Assembly: GCA_001298555.1 (NCBI GenBank)
Contig: LJCW01000360.1
Span: 1-37,244 of the forward strand
DNA: 37,244 bases
Source: Actinobacteria bacterium OV450
GTDB taxonomy: Bacteria > Actinomycetota > Actinomycetes > Streptomycetales > Streptomycetaceae
Direction: 5' to 3'
Part shown: positions 31,106 to 37,244 of the stretch, in pieces
Position numbering within the stretch: position 1 is the first letter of the stretch
Layout of the letters: every line of letters begins with the position of its first letter
Made by a program: the position numbers and the translations under genes
Notes under the pieces: model-generated
The model's input: only the letters and a program-made list of their open reading frames with translations
What the model was told of the DNA's origin: nothing
The model's database searches: none

Positions 31106-31130
31106 CGGGTGCCGCACGGGGCGGCACCCG
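31106..31130 (-). terminator. First of two tandem hairpins after tig
   Basis: A 10-bp stem (CGGGTGCCGC 31106-31115 with GCGGCACCCG 31121-31130) has a 5-nt loop, only 5 nt after the tig stop. With the next hairpin it makes a double terminator protecting the clpP1 promoter from tig readthrough. Confidence 0.8.
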
Positions 31131-31135
31131 GGGTG

Positions 31136-32518
31136 TTACTTGGCCTCTTCGGCGTCACCCTCGACAGCGGCCTCGACGGTCTCGGCGGCCGTCTCGACCT
31201 CGTCCTCGTCGTCGGAGAGGTCGATGACCTCACCGTTGGTGTCGACGACCTTGGCGGCCTCGACGACGACCGCGAGGGCCTTGCCGCGGGCGACCTCGCC
31301 GACGAGCATCGGGACCTGGCCACCCTCGACGACGGCCTGGGCGAACTGGTCGGGGGACATGCCGGAGGAGGCGGCACGGCGCATGAGGTGCTCGGTGAGC
31401 TCCTCCTGGTCGACGCCCAGCTTCTCCTTGTTGACCAGCGCGTCCAGGACGAACTGGGTCTTGATGCCCTTGATCGCCTGGTCCTTGGTCTCGGCGTCGA
31501 ACTCCTCGACCGTCTTGCCCTGGAACTCCAGGTACTTCTCGATGGTCAGGCCCATCTGGCCGAGCTGGTGGTGCTCCAGGTTGTGCTTGCGGGTGTTGAC
31601 CTCGTCCTCGAGCAGCTTCTCGGGGATCGGCACCTCGACGAGCTCCAGCAGCTTCTCCAGGACGCGCTCCTGGGCCTGCGTGGCCTGGTCGTACTGCTTC
31701 ATGTTCTCGAGGCGCTTGCGGCTGTCCGCCTTGAGGTCCTCGAGGGTGTCGAACTCGCTCGCCATCTGCGCGAACTCGTCGTCCAGCTCCGGGAGCTCGC
31801 GGGCGGAGACCTTGGTGACCTTGACGGTGACCTCGGCGTCCTTGCCCTCGGCGGAGCCGCCCTTCAGCTGGGAGGTGAAGGTGGCCTCGCCACCGGCCTC
31901 CAGGCCCTTGACGGCCTCGTCGATGCCGTCGAGGAGCTCGCCCGAGCCGATGGTGTAGGAGACGTCGGAGGCGACGCCGTCCGGCAGCACCTCGCCGTCG
32001 ACCTTGGCCTCGAGGTCGATGGTGACGACGTCGCCGTCCTGGGCGGCGCGCTCGACGTCCTTGGTGGACGCGAAGCGGCCGCGCAGCTGCTCGACCGACT
32101 TCTCGATGTCCTCGTCGGAGACCTCGACCGCGTCGACCTCGACCTCGATGCCGGAGTAGTCCGGGATCTCGATCTCGGGGCGGACGTCGACCTCGGCGGT
32201 GAAGGCCAGCAGCTCGCCGTCCTTCAGCTCCGTGATGTCGACCTCGGGCTGGCCCAGCGGGTTCAGGTCGGCCTCGTTGACGGCCTCGGTGTAGAACTTC
32301 GGGAGGGCGTCGTTGACGGCCTCCTCCAGCACCGCACCGCGACCGAAGCGCTGGTCGATGACCCGGGCGGGGATCTTGCCCTTGCGGAAGCCCTTCACCG
32401 TGACCTGCTGGTTGATCTTCTTGTACGCCGCGTCGAGGCTGTCCTTGAGCTCCTCGAAGGGCACCTCAACAGTGAGCCGAACCCGAGTCGGGTTCAGGGT
32501 CTCCACGGCGCTCTTCAC
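31136..32518 (-). CDS. tig: Trigger factor (ribosome-associated chaperone)
   Basis: 460 residues from a GTG with AAGGAG 8 nt upstream. The N-terminal ribosome-binding domain contains the signature VKGFRKGKIP. An FKBP-type prolyl isomerase domain lies at ~160-245 (AAQDGDVVTIDLEAKVDG, GSGELLDGIDEAVKG). The helical C-terminal chaperone domain follows, with an acidic tail (DDEDEVETAAE) longer than in E. coli. It acts on nascent chains at the ribosome exit. It is followed on the same strand by clpP1, clpP2 and clpX, each set separated by terminators. Confidence 0.96.
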   Translation of the reverse strand: MKSAVETLNPTRVRLTVEVPFEELKDSLDAAYKKINQQVTVKGFRKGKIPARVIDQRFGRGAVLEEAVNDALPKFYTEAVNEADLNPLGQPEVDITELKDGELLAFTAEVDVRPEIEIPDYSGIEVEVDAVEVSDEDIEKSVEQLRGRFASTKDVERAAQDGDVVTIDLEAKVDGEVLPDGVASDVSYTIGSGELLDGIDEAVKGLEAGGEATFTSQLKGGSAEGKDAEVTVKVTKVSARELPELDDEFAQMASEFDTLEDLKADSRKRLENMKQYDQATQAQERVLEKLLELVEVPIPEKLLEDEVNTRKHNLEHHQLGQMGLTIEKYLEFQGKTVEEFDAETKDQAIKGIKTQFVLDALVNKEKLGVDQEELTEHLMRRAASSGMSPDQFAQAVVEGGQVPMLVGEVARGKALAVVVEAAKVVDTNGEVIDLSDDEDEVETAAETVEAAVEGDAEEAK

Positions 32519-32625
32519 GGTTCGGTCTCCTTGTGGCTGACTGCTTGGGGTTCTGCGTCCGCGCTGCGATTCAGCGGTTCGGCGGATTCGGCCCGGTACA
32601 TCAGACACACGGGCACGCAGCTTGC

Positions 32626-32631
32626 ATAGTA
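32626..32631 (-). promoter_or_regulatory. Candidate -10 element of tig
   Basis: TACTAT on the minus strand, 108 nt before the tig GTG, lies inside a GCTTGC/GCAAGC inverted repeat. TTGTGG upstream is the best -35, with a 19-nt spacer. tRNA-Pro lies ~50 nt further upstream on the same strand, so readthrough from it is also possible. Confidence 0.4.
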
Positions 32632-32682
32632 ACCGCAAGCGGCAATCAGCCCACAACGCGATCTTGCGATGGCGGTGGGTGG

Positions 32683-32759
32683 TGGTCGGGGTGGCCGGAT
32701 TCGAACCGACGACCTTCCGCTCCCAAAGCGGACGCGCTACCAAGCTGCGCCACACCCCG
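32683..32759 (-). tRNA. tRNA-Pro (anticodon TGG)
   Basis: 77 nt including an encoded CCA. The acceptor stem is CGGGGTG paired with CACCCCG and the discriminator is A. The D arm is GCGCAGCTTGGTAGCGC. The anticodon arm is TCCGC-TTTGGGA-GCGGA, giving TGG. The T arm is GTCGG-TTCGAAT-CCGGC. A TANNNT element (TACCCT, complement of 32774-32779) lies 14 nt upstream and may be its -10. Confidence 0.97.
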
Positions 32760-32820
32760 TCGGTGCGACACGTAGGGTACATGCCCGGAGACCCTCTGAT
32801 GCGCTGGGTTTTGAGCGAAC

Positions 32821-32846
32821 GATTCAGGACACCGATTCAGGACACC
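32821..32846. repeat. Two 13-bp perfect tandem repeats upstream of the tRNA genes
   Basis: GATTCAGGACACC occurs twice back to back in the divergent gap between tRNA-Pro and tRNA-Gly. It could be a binding site or a slippage product. Confidence 0.9.
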
Positions 32847-32893
32847 GCGCCGCGGGGGCGCAAGGGGGTGTGCACTCCCCCGGCCCGACCCGC

Positions 32894-32899
32894 TAGGAT
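32894..32899 (+). promoter_or_regulatory. Candidate -10 element of tRNA-Gly
   Basis: TAGGAT lies 42 nt before the tRNA-Gly 5' end. The -35 region (about GTGCAC) is poor. Spacing is reasonable for a tRNA precursor. Confidence 0.45.
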
Positions 32900-32941
32900 G
32901 CTGTCCGTGCCGCGGTCCCCCGGACCTGCGGCGCACGCGTT

Positions 32942-33012
32942 GCGGGCGTAGCTCAATGGTAGAGCCCTAGTCTTCCAAACTAGCTACGCGGGTTCGATTC
33001 CCGTCGCCCGCT
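32942..33012 (+). tRNA. tRNA-Gly (anticodon TCC)
   Basis: 71 nt, CCA not encoded. The acceptor stem is GCGGGCG paired with CGCCCGC and the discriminator is T. The D arm is GCTCAATGGTAGAGC. The anticodon loop CTTCCAA gives TCC. The T arm is GCGGG-TTCGATT-CCCGT. Followed by a long hairpin. Confidence 0.97.
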
Positions 33013-33022
33013 CTGAAGCACG

Positions 33023-33061
33023 AAGGGCCAGGTCAGAGGATGTTTCCTCGACCTGGCCCTT
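33023..33061 (+). terminator. Hairpin after tRNA-Gly
   Basis: The outer 12-bp stem AAGGGCCAGGTC (33023-33034) pairs with GACCTGGCCCTT (33050-33061), and an inner GAGGA/TCCTC stem continues it past one unpaired A. It starts 11 nt after the tRNA. The right arm is partly repeated at 33479-33498. Confidence 0.8.
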
Positions 33062-33187
33062 GGTCGTTCCCGGGGCGCCGATCAGCTCGGCGCGCCCCCT
33101 GCGCGCCCCCTTGCGCTGCGGATTAATGGATGCCGGCCACCGGTTTGCCCGGCTCCCGCGCGGTACGGTCCTGCCAAGGGGGTAGCC

Positions 33188-33391
33188 ATGCGTGAGTGGG
33201 ATCTGTCGGAGTACGCGGCGATGTGGACCACCGAGCGGGATCAGTGGGAGCTGCATCGTGTCGGCGATGCCTACCTGCCGACCACGAAAGGTGATCGGCC
33301 GATGGTGCAGCTGATCTGTGACGATGCCCTGGCGGACGAGGTGACCATGCGAATGCTTCGAGCAGGAGTCACCGTGGTGGACGACTCGTAG
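33188..33391 (+). CDS. Small protein of unknown function
   Basis: 67 residues, ATG with AAGGGGG 6 nt upstream. No signal peptide or membrane span. Composition is mixed and mildly acidic (MREWDLSEYAAMWTTERDQWELHRVG at the start), consistent with a folded cytosolic protein. GC at third positions is lower than in neighbours. It lies between two copies of a ~19-bp direct repeat (33052-33070 and 33479-33498), just downstream of tRNA-Gly. No family recognised. Confidence 0.6.
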   Translation: MREWDLSEYAAMWTTERDQWELHRVGDAYLPTTKGDRPMVQLICDDALADEVTMRMLRAGVTVVDDS

Positions 33392-33502
33392 TGGTCGCGC
33401 ATGCCCCTGACGCGCCCGATCGGGCGGCGGCGAGCGGGGACTGACGCGGAGCCCGGATGCTCCCGCAGGTTCTCTGCGCCTGGCCCTTGGGTCGTTCCGG
33501 TC

Positions 33503-33829
33503 TCAGTGGTGGACCGCGGTGCAGGTGACCGTCGTCTTGCCGTCGGCCGTCTTGACCACGTACTTGCTTCCCGTGAGGCCGCCGAGGTCGAACCGCCCGG
33601 ACTGGTCGATGGGGACCGAGCCCGAGGTGGATCCGGAGTAGGTCACCGTCGTGCCGGCCGGGAACCCCTGGCCCCACACGTGGTACTTGCCGGCCGAATC
33701 CACCTCGACGTTGCACTTCGCGGCGGCGGGGGCCGCGGTGGTCGAGGCGTGTGCGGCGACGGCGGGGCCCACCGCGAGGGCGGGGGCCGCCAGGACTGCG
33801 AGTACTGCGAGACGACGTGTCCGGTTCAT
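33503..33829 (-). CDS. Small secreted protein, beta-rich
   Basis: 108 residues. The signal peptide is MNRTRRLAVLAVLAAPALAV with cleavage near AAHAS. The mature ~75 residues are Gly/Thr/Ser/Val-rich (YHVWGQGFPAGTTVTYSGS, GSKYVVKTADGKTTVTC) with two cysteines (near the mature N-terminus and the C-terminus) that may pair. It resembles a small immunoglobulin-like beta domain. Not recognised further. ATG at 33829. Confidence 0.72.
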   Translation of the reverse strand: MNRTRRLAVLAVLAAPALAVGPAVAAHASTTAAPAAAKCNVEVDSAGKYHVWGQGFPAGTTVTYSGSTSGSVPIDQSGRFDLGGLTGSKYVVKTADGKTTVTCTAVHH

Positions 33830-34065
33830 CGTTCAACCTGCCTTGGACGCTGAGGGTGCGGCCGGTGAGGCGTGACGGTGGTGATCCCGCGGCAGCGGTC
33901 GCACGGGGCGCCGAGGGGGAGGTCTCGCTCCGTTACGCCGTGCTGATGCCGTTTTTCATCGTATCGTCCGGCTTGTCGCACGGCACCTCGCGGACGGCCC
34001 GGGGCACCGGCGGTCGGCGGATGCGCCGGCCCCCGTGCGGGTGGGACCGGCTCCGGCTGACGGAA

Positions 34066-34260
34066 CTAGAGCTTGATGCCCGCGATGGTGTCGGCGAGGG
34101 AGTTGAGGAAGCGGTTGACGTCGGGCGCGATGGAGCTGGACGCCAGGAAGAAGCCGAAGAGGACCGCGACGATCGCGGGGCCGGCCTTGATGTGGTTGCC
34201 GCGGACGAGCACCACCAGGATGACCGCCAACAGAACCACCACTGACAGCGAAATGGCCAC
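34066..34260 (-). CDS. Small two-segment membrane protein
   Basis: 64 residues from a GTG (VAISLSVVVLLAVILVVLVRG). The first span is followed by a second hydrophobic segment (AIVAVLFGFFLASSSI) and a short amphipathic tail. No motif. Such tiny membrane proteins recur in streptomycete genomes with no known role. AAGGTGTG lies upstream. The 176 bp beyond it toward the HD gene hold no gene. Confidence 0.6.
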   Translation of the reverse strand: MAISLSVVVLLAVILVVLVRGNHIKAGPAIVAVLFGFFLASSSIAPDVNRFLNSLADTIAGIKL

Positions 34261-34436
34261 TACTGATCACACCTTCGGTCGTCCCCTGGTCGGCCAGGGG
34301 CGCACGGCCGCGCACGCCCCCACATGGACCATCCTCCCACCAACGGGCCCCGGCTATCCGCCCCGTGGCGAATCGGCATCGAAGCGTTCCCGCCAACCGC
34401 TCGCGCACCGGGCACATTTCGCCCGTGGGGCCGGGG

Positions 34437-34895
34437 TCACACCCCGGTGAGACCGAGGAGGGAGCGGACATATGCGTACTTCGCGGACAGCCGTTCCCGG
34501 GTGGGGCCGTCCAGTACGGAGAGCCGTGCGGGATCCGCGTTGTGCGCCAGATCGGCCTCCTTGACGAGGAGGGCGCCCGGGGTGGCGAGGATCCGGGCCG
34601 CGTACTCCTCCACTGGTTCGCCGGGGCGCTTGGTGACCGCCAGCACCATGTCCTTGACGGGCTGCGGAAGAGCCGCGGAATCCAGCCACTCCCGGCTGAG
34701 CGCCTCGTCCTCGACGGCGTCGTGTAGCCACGCCGCGGCCTGCTGCTCCGGGCTGCCGCCGCGGGCACGCACTCCCTCGGCGACGGCCGCGAGGTGCTCG
34801 GCGTACGGCCGGCCGGCCTTGTCGGTCTGGCCCTCGTGCGCGGAGCGCGCCAGCGCCTCGACCTCGATCAGGGTCAGCGGTTGCTGCTGCGTCAT
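34437..34895 (-). CDS. HD-domain protein similar to alarmone hydrolases
   Basis: 152 residues from the ATG at 34895, with GAAGGGG upstream. RSH-type HD motifs in order: HEGQTDKAGRPYAEH (H20, H34), AWLHDAVED (H58-D59, E62-D63) and KEADLAHNAD (D115, N119). These resemble the metal and substrate residues of SpoT/MESH1 hydrolases, which remove pyrophosphate from (p)ppGpp. No synthetase domain is present. The ATG overlaps the decarboxylase stop by 4 nt (ATGA), so the two are co-translated. Activity on (p)ppGpp is inference; related small HD proteins act on other nucleotides. Confidence 0.82.
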   Translation of the reverse strand: MTQQQPLTLIEVEALARSAHEGQTDKAGRPYAEHLAAVAEGVRARGGSPEQQAAAWLHDAVEDEALSREWLDSAALPQPVKDMVLAVTKRPGEPVEEYAARILATPGALLVKEADLAHNADPARLSVLDGPTRERLSAKYAYVRSLLGLTGV

Positions 34896-36364
34896 GCGGT
34901 CCCCTTCGCAGTCGTCCCTGTTGTACGTGTCGTAGGTGTCGTACATGTCGTAGGTGTCGTCCCCGTCGCGTGTGCCCCCAGTGCCGCCGCCTTACGCAGG
35001 GCCTGCGCGGCGCGGCGTACGTCGGCGTGCGTCGTACGCCAGTTGGAGAACGCCGCGCGCAGGGCGGGGGTTCCCGCGTAGACCGTGGGCGTGACGAAGA
35101 CCTCCTCCTGCGCCGCCTCCCGAAGGGCCGTCAGGCGGGCTGGTGCGGGGTCGTCGGCGAGGGTGAAGCAGACGACGTTCAGGCGGACGGGGGCGAGGAC
35201 GCGGAAGGCGGGGTCCTCCTCCAGTGCGGCGGCGAGGGAGCGGGCGCAGGCGATGTCGCGCTCGACGATCTCGCGGTGGCCTTCGCGGCCGTACGCGCGG
35301 AGCGTGAACCAGGCGGCGAGGGCGCGCAGCCGGTGCGAGTTCTCGGGAGTGAGGTGGACCAGGTCGGGGCGCTCGCCCAGGGGGCCGAGATAGGCGGCGG
35401 CGTTCTGGAAGACGCGGGCCTGGAGGTCCTGGCGTCGGGTGAACTGGACGGCGCTGTCGTAGGGGACGTTCAGCCACTTGTGCAGGTCGATGCAGACGGA
35501 GTCGGAGGCGTCGAGGCCGTCGACGAGGTGGGCGTGCTCCGGGGAGAGGGCGGCGAAGGCTCCGAAGGCGGCGTCGGTGTGGAGCCAGAACGCGTGGCGT
35601 TCGCGCAGAGCGGAGACCGCGCGGAGGTCATCGAAGTCCACCGTGTTGACGGTGCCGGCGTTGGCGACGACCACGGCCGGTCCGGGGGTGTCGGCGAGGG
35701 CGCGGTCCAGGGCGGCGGGATCGACGGCCTCACGGCCGGGGAGGGTCGGGACGGGGACGAGGGAGCTGCGGCCGAGGCCGAGGACGGACAGGGCCTTCGC
35801 GATGGAGGAGTGGGGGGCTCCGGACAGGACGCGGACCGGGCCGAGGGCTGCCGCGCCGTCCTCGGAGGGGGAGACGCCGAGGCGCTCGCCGAGCCACTCG
35901 CGGGCGATGGCGAGGCCGGTGGTGTTGGACATGGTGGCCCCGCTGACGAAGGTCCCGGTGTGTGCGTCGCCGAGGCCGAACAGGTCGCGGAGCCAGGTGA
36001 TGGTTTCGCGTTCGAGGTCCTGACCGCCGGGGTCCATGGCGGAGTTGGAGTTCTGGTCGTGGACGGAGGTCAGCCAGTCCCCGACGAGGGCGGCGGGGGT
36101 GGCGCCGCCGGTGACGAAGCCGAGGTAGCGGGGGCCGGCGGAGGCGGAGAGCCGGGGCGCCCAGCGCTGGGCGAAGGCGTCGAGGGCGGATGCGGTGCCG
36201 GTGGGTTGGACGGGCAGCGGCTCCGCTTGGTGCGGGGACGTGGGCGGCGGCGGGGGTACGACGGGACGGGCCTCCAGGGCTCCGAGGGTGTCGGCGGCGG
36301 TGCGGCGGGTGGCCTCCAGGAGCTCGGGGAGGCGGGCGAGATCGGTGGCGAGCGTGCGGTCCAT
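34892..36364 (-). CDS. PLP-dependent decarboxylase (group II-like)
   Basis: 490 residues from ATG 36364. The PLP fold has the cofactor lysine in CIDLHKWLNVPYDSA (K296), the ring-binding aspartate in LHTDAAFGAF (D264) and the stacking histidine in SGAPHSS (H185). The FVSGATMSNTTGLAIARE segment binds the phosphate. It is related to glutamate/aromatic amino acid decarboxylases; the substrate is unknown. The C-terminal ~20 residues are a Thr-rich tail made by 9-bp DNA repeats. No ribosome site is visible; TACCGT lies exactly 6 nt before the ATG, so the mRNA may be leaderless. An in-frame ATG at 36433 would run through a perfect inverted repeat and is less likely. Translationally coupled to the HD gene. 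Confidence 0.88.
   Translation of the reverse strand: MDRTLATDLARLPELLEATRRTAADTLGALEARPVVPPPPPTSPHQAEPLPVQPTGTASALDAFAQRWAPRLSASAGPRYLGFVTGGATPAALVGDWLTSVHDQNSNSAMDPGGQDLERETITWLRDLFGLGDAHTGTFVSGATMSNTTGLAIAREWLGERLGVSPSEDGAAALGPVRVLSGAPHSSIAKALSVLGLGRSSLVPVPTLPGREAVDPAALDRALADTPGPAVVVANAGTVNTVDFDDLRAVSALRERHAFWLHTDAAFGAFAALSPEHAHLVDGLDASDSVCIDLHKWLNVPYDSAVQFTRRQDLQARVFQNAAAYLGPLGERPDLVHLTPENSHRLRALAAWFTLRAYGREGHREIVERDIACARSLAAALEEDPAFRVLAPVRLNVVCFTLADDPAPARLTALREAAQEEVFVTPTVYAGTPALRAAFSNWRTTHADVRRAAQALRKAAALGAHATGTTPTTCTTPTTRTTGTTAKGTA
34927..34962. repeat. Four 9-bp tandem repeats at the decarboxylase 3' end
   Basis: GTGTCGTAG, GTGTCGTAC, ATGTCGTAG and GTGTCGTCC run in register just upstream of the HD start. 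They encode the threonine-rich C-terminal tail of the decarboxylase. Confidence 0.85.
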
Positions 36365-36369
36365 GGGGG

Positions 36370-36375
36370 CACGGT
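36370..36375 (-). promoter_or_regulatory. Candidate -10 element of the decarboxylase/HD operon
   Basis: TACCGT lies 5-6 nt before the ATG at 36364, giving a leaderless arrangement. It is close to the operator-like inverted repeat at 36395-36428. Confidence 0.35.
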
Positions 36376-36394
36376 AGGGACCCGCCGGGCGCGG

Positions 36395-36428
36395 CGGACC
36401 GGCCAATCCCCAGCGATTGGCCGGTCCG
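36395..36428. promoter_or_regulatory. Perfect 14-bp inverted repeat upstream of the decarboxylase
   Basis: CGGACCGGCCAATC, a 6-nt spacer, then GATTGGCCGGTCCG. It lies 31-64 nt before the decarboxylase ATG, covering the expected -35 region and upstream. This is a typical location for a dimeric regulator operator. It could alternatively be a transcription terminator for something further right, but no gene is seen there. Confidence 0.6.
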
Positions 36429-36479
36429 GTCATCCGGTCGGGTCATCCGCTCGGGTCCGGTCGTCCGGTCCGATCCGCG

Positions 36480-37244
36480 GCACCGCCGCGCAAGCGCCCC
36501 GGGCTGCGCCCGGGCGTTCGGGGCTCCGCCCCGTGCCGCGCCTTGCGCCGGCGGGGCTGCAAGGGCCGCACCCGCCCCCGGGTCCCGCGCCCTGGGGGGG
36601 GCCGGACGGGCGGCCACCGCCCGGCAGGGAAGGGGTGCGCGGCGGTGGGGGGGGGGGACGCACACCGCTGGGCCCAGGCAGGGGGGCGCCGACGGCGCCG
36701 GGCGGGGGCGGGCGGGCGTGGCCGGACGGGCCCCGCACCAGCGGCCGACTGGGCGCACGCCAACGGGGCCAGGCGTCGGCGTGCCGGCAGGGCCGGGCGG
36801 ACGGACACGGGCAGCCACCGCCCGGCAGGGAATGGGTGCGTGGTGGTGGGGCCGGGGAACGCACACCGGAGAGCCGGGCAGCGGTGCGCTGGCCGGGCCG
36901 GACGGTCGCGCGTCAACGGCCGACTGCCGGCGCACGCCAACGGGGCCAGACAGGGACGCGCCGGCGAGCCCGGGCGGGGCGCATCGAGGGCCCGCCGGAC
37001 GGCCACCGCCCGGCAGGGAAAGGGGTGCGCGGCGGTGGGGCGGGGGGCGCACGTCAACGGGGCCGGGCAGGGGCGTGCCGACGGGGCGGACGGACACACC
37101 GACGGCCGGCTGCGGGCGCGCCAACGGGCCACGCACGGGCGTGCCGACGGGCCGGGCGGGGGCGCACCGGCGGCCGACTGCCGGCGCACGCCAACGGGGC
37201 CAGGCAGAGGTGTGTCGGCCGGGCCGGGCGGGCGCGCACCGAGG
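36480..37244. repeat. Repeat-rich, apparently non-coding region to the window end
   Basis: About 765 bp of extreme GC. Three degenerate units of ~190-200 bp share GCCACCGCCCGGCAGGGA (36613, about 36814, 37002) followed by a GGGTGCG[C/T]GG[C/T]GGTGGGG block. A second shared block, CGACTGCCGGCGCACGCC followed by AACGGGGCCAG, occurs near 36920 and 37173 with looser copies near 36746 and 37105. Two small hairpins (36498-36514 and 36519-36533, loops TGC and TCC) lie at the left end. Long open frames exist on the minus strand but have Arg/Pro/Ala composition typical of chance frames. No gene is supported. Confidence 0.7.

Noticed and set aside
30747..31127. N-terminal extension of ClpP1
   Set aside because: It would translate tandem repeats, the ClgR-type box and terminator sequence; ClpP1 orthologues begin at VTNLKPY.
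33012..33070. Classical attB site at the tRNA-Gly 3' end
   Set aside because: The repeated segment begins beyond the tRNA and no integrase gene is present, so an att site is not supported.
36443..37189. A 248-codon minus-strand frame in the repeat region
   Set aside because: Arg/Pro/Ala/Cys composition without domains, no ribosome site, and competing frames of equal length on the same DNA.

Overview
The window is a GC-rich (roughly 70%) Streptomyces-type chromosomal segment. This follows from codon use, frequent GTG starts, and a conserved gene order: rne, DUF2344, radical SAM, rodA/mrdA/mreD/mreC/mreB, ndk, folC, valS, clpX, clpP, tig. Almost all genes lie on the minus strand. No insertion sequence, prophage or CRISPR array was recognised.

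Layout. Positions 1-236 hold the 5' end of an RNase E/G gene. Positions 471-6164 hold a DUF2344 protein, a hydrophobic protein built of 19-residue repeats, the TIGR03960-type radical SAM enzyme and a CYTH-CHAD protein. Positions 6246-12490 are the elongation/spore-wall operon, transcribed mreB > mreC > mreD > mrdA (PBP2) > rodA. Positions 12784-15152 are folC > DUF4233 > ndk. At 15270-16319, on the opposite strand, is an extra full-length MreB-like gene. Positions 16415-22953 look accessory: a Tat-type GH26 mannanase-like enzyme, a small QP-rich membrane protein, an Egghead-like family 2 glycosyltransferase and a membrane-anchored GH113-like enzyme lie in one tightly spaced run, followed by a histidine kinase with no response regulator in view. 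Positions 23064-25685 are valS. Two paralogous anchored exported proteins (plus strand) and a small secreted protein follow. Positions 27923-32518 are the proteolysis and protein-folding block (tig, clpP1, clpP2, clpX), with a ClgR-type box upstream of clpP1. tRNA-Pro and tRNA-Gly come next, then small secreted or membrane proteins, and a translationally coupled PLP decarboxylase / HD hydrolase pair. The last ~880 bp are repeat-rich and appear non-coding.

How the parts fit. The mre-mrdA-rodA genes make the scaffold and the peptidoglycan polymerase/transpeptidase pair. Tig, ClpP1P2 and ClpX make the folding and regulated proteolysis set. The GH26/GT2/GH113 run is best read as a predicted beta-mannan-like surface glycan locus: a mannosyltransferase-like synthase with two retaining mannanase-fold enzymes. 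This is inference from motifs and is the most interesting candidate system in the window. Also notable are a 14-bp-arm inverted repeat upstream of the decarboxylase/HD pair and the second MreB next to folC. Many operon ends carry perfect GC hairpins.
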